DNA of 64,000 nucleotides from positions 372,001 to 436,000 of the forward strand of contig NZ_CP115159.1 of the NCBI RefSeq assembly GCF_027594425.1, read 5' to 3'. Shown here one piece after another: positions 63,631-64,000 of this stretch; position 1 is the stretch's first letter, and every line of letters begins with the position of its first letter. The DNA is from Zunongwangia sp. HGR-M22 (GTDB lineage Bacteria; Bacteroidota; Bacteroidia; Flavobacteriales; Flavobacteriaceae). The notes under the pieces were generated by a model. It was not told the DNA's origin, did not search any database, and saw only the letters and a list, made by a program, of their open reading frames with translations. Made by a program: the position numbers and the translations under genes.

Positions 63631-63638
63631 TATATTTG
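63631..63638 (+). promoter_or_regulatory. Candidate -7 promoter element of the PiT gene (TATATTTG)
   Basis: TATATTTG matches TAnnTTTG, about 125 bases before the ATG. A 7-bp inverted repeat (TGAAGTT-TAGAT-AACTTCA) lies just upstream at 63582-63600. Confidence 0.35.
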
Positions 63639-63761
63639 TCTCTCAATATCAGTACAAAGCCTATATTTTGAGGGCAGTAATTAATTAAAGTTTTGGTAAC
63701 CTTGGAGCGCTTTTAATTTGAAAAAAAAGAAAGACTTTTGCTGGTTGAAAATATAGGATTT

Positions 63762-64000
63762 ATGGAAGATGTATACATTGTAATGCTGGTGGCCCTTCTT
63801 GCACTGGCAATTACAGATTTGGTGGTAGGAGTAAGTAATGATGCCATCAACTTTTTGAATTCGGCTATTGGGTCTAAAGCCGTTTCAATGCGAACCATTT
63901 TAATCGTTGCCAGTATAGGTGTAGCTGTAGGAGCGATATTTTCGAGTGGTTTGATGGAGGTTGCCAGAAAAGGGATTTTTCTGCCTCAGCAATTCTATTT
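63762..64000 (+). CDS. PiT-family inorganic phosphate transporter, 3' partial
   Basis: The first 79 codons of a membrane protein that continues beyond the window. The sequence has a first helix (LVALLALAITDLVVGVSNDAINFLNSAIGSKAVS) with the GxNDxxN-like SNDAINF signature of PiT/Pho-4 phosphate permeases, then a second helix (MRTILIVASIGVAVGAIFSS). Function as a low-affinity phosphate symporter is likely. It is divergent from the DUF255 gene with a 229-bp gap. Confidence 0.8.
   Translation, partial: MEDVYIVMLVALLALAITDLVVGVSNDAINFLNSAIGSKAVSMRTILIVASIGVAVGAIFSSGLMEVARKGIFLPQQFY

Noticed and set aside
1-64000. Search for CRISPR arrays, tRNA or rRNA genes, insertion sequences, phage genes or restriction systems
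   Set aside because: I saw no regularly spaced direct repeats, cloverleaf genes, transposase or integrase motifs. Gene density is high and the genes are mostly core and envelope functions.

Overview
The window comes from a member of the Bacteroidota, almost certainly a flavobacterium (family Flavobacteriaceae; a marine genus such as Zunongwangia or Gramella is a guess). The evidence is an AT-rich sequence, SprA (the outer-membrane channel of the type IX secretion and gliding system), a complete alternative complex III fused in layout to a cytochrome oxidase, promoter elements of the Bacteroidota type TAnnTTTG, and weak or absent Shine-Dalgarno sequences. I see no insertion sequences, phage genes, CRISPR arrays, tRNA or rRNA genes. 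No stretch longer than 300 bases lacks a gene.

Layout. 1-8915: the end of an exopolysaccharide/capsule locus: a 5'-truncated nitroreductase-like gene, two glycosyltransferases, an initiating sugar-phosphate transferase, a Wza-like exporter, a Wzc-like tyrosine autokinase and a Wzi-like outer-membrane protein. 8912-12294: a phosphoesterase with a small membrane protein, an AsmA-like envelope protein and a tandem universal stress protein. 12385-17120: the rimP-nusA-infB operon, with a hairpin-plus-U-run just before rimP and a strong bidirectional terminator at its end. 17136-29637: a SPOR protein, then actABCDEF and coxBA, encoding a quinol:cytochrome c oxidoreductase and the core of an aa3-type oxidase. 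29740-36197: ruvB, a cytochrome P450, queG, malic enzyme and ruvA. 36203-47232: sprA, gcvH, a VanZ-like protein, tonB and a RemB-like outer-membrane protein. 47323-52491: the second oxidase cluster, with heme o synthase, two subunit III genes, subunit IV, an SCO pair, a DUF420 protein and a small CxxC protein. 52601-59833: a MacAB/TolC-type tripartite efflux operon with two permeases and two adaptors. 59853-64000: tsaB, an MscS channel, a DUF255 thioredoxin-fold protein and the start of a PiT phosphate transporter.

How the genes work together. The largest theme is aerobic respiration: the act and cox genes at 17750-29637 supply the quinol-to-cytochrome c-to-oxygen machine, and 47323-52491 supplies its remaining subunits, heme and probable copper assembly factors. 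The second theme is the cell envelope: polysaccharide export, type IX secretion/gliding, TonB energisation and drug or metabolite efflux. The rest is core information processing and metabolism.

I found no clearly new multi-gene system. The observations I consider most worth checking are the attenuator-like leader of rimP-nusA-infB, a 15-bp perfect hairpin inside the 3' coding end of tsaB, a helix-hairpin-helix-like tail on ActC, a roughly 110-residue insertion in one subunit III, a cysteine-less SCO paralogue beside an intact SCO, and a 79-residue CxxC membrane protein at the end of the oxidase assembly cluster.
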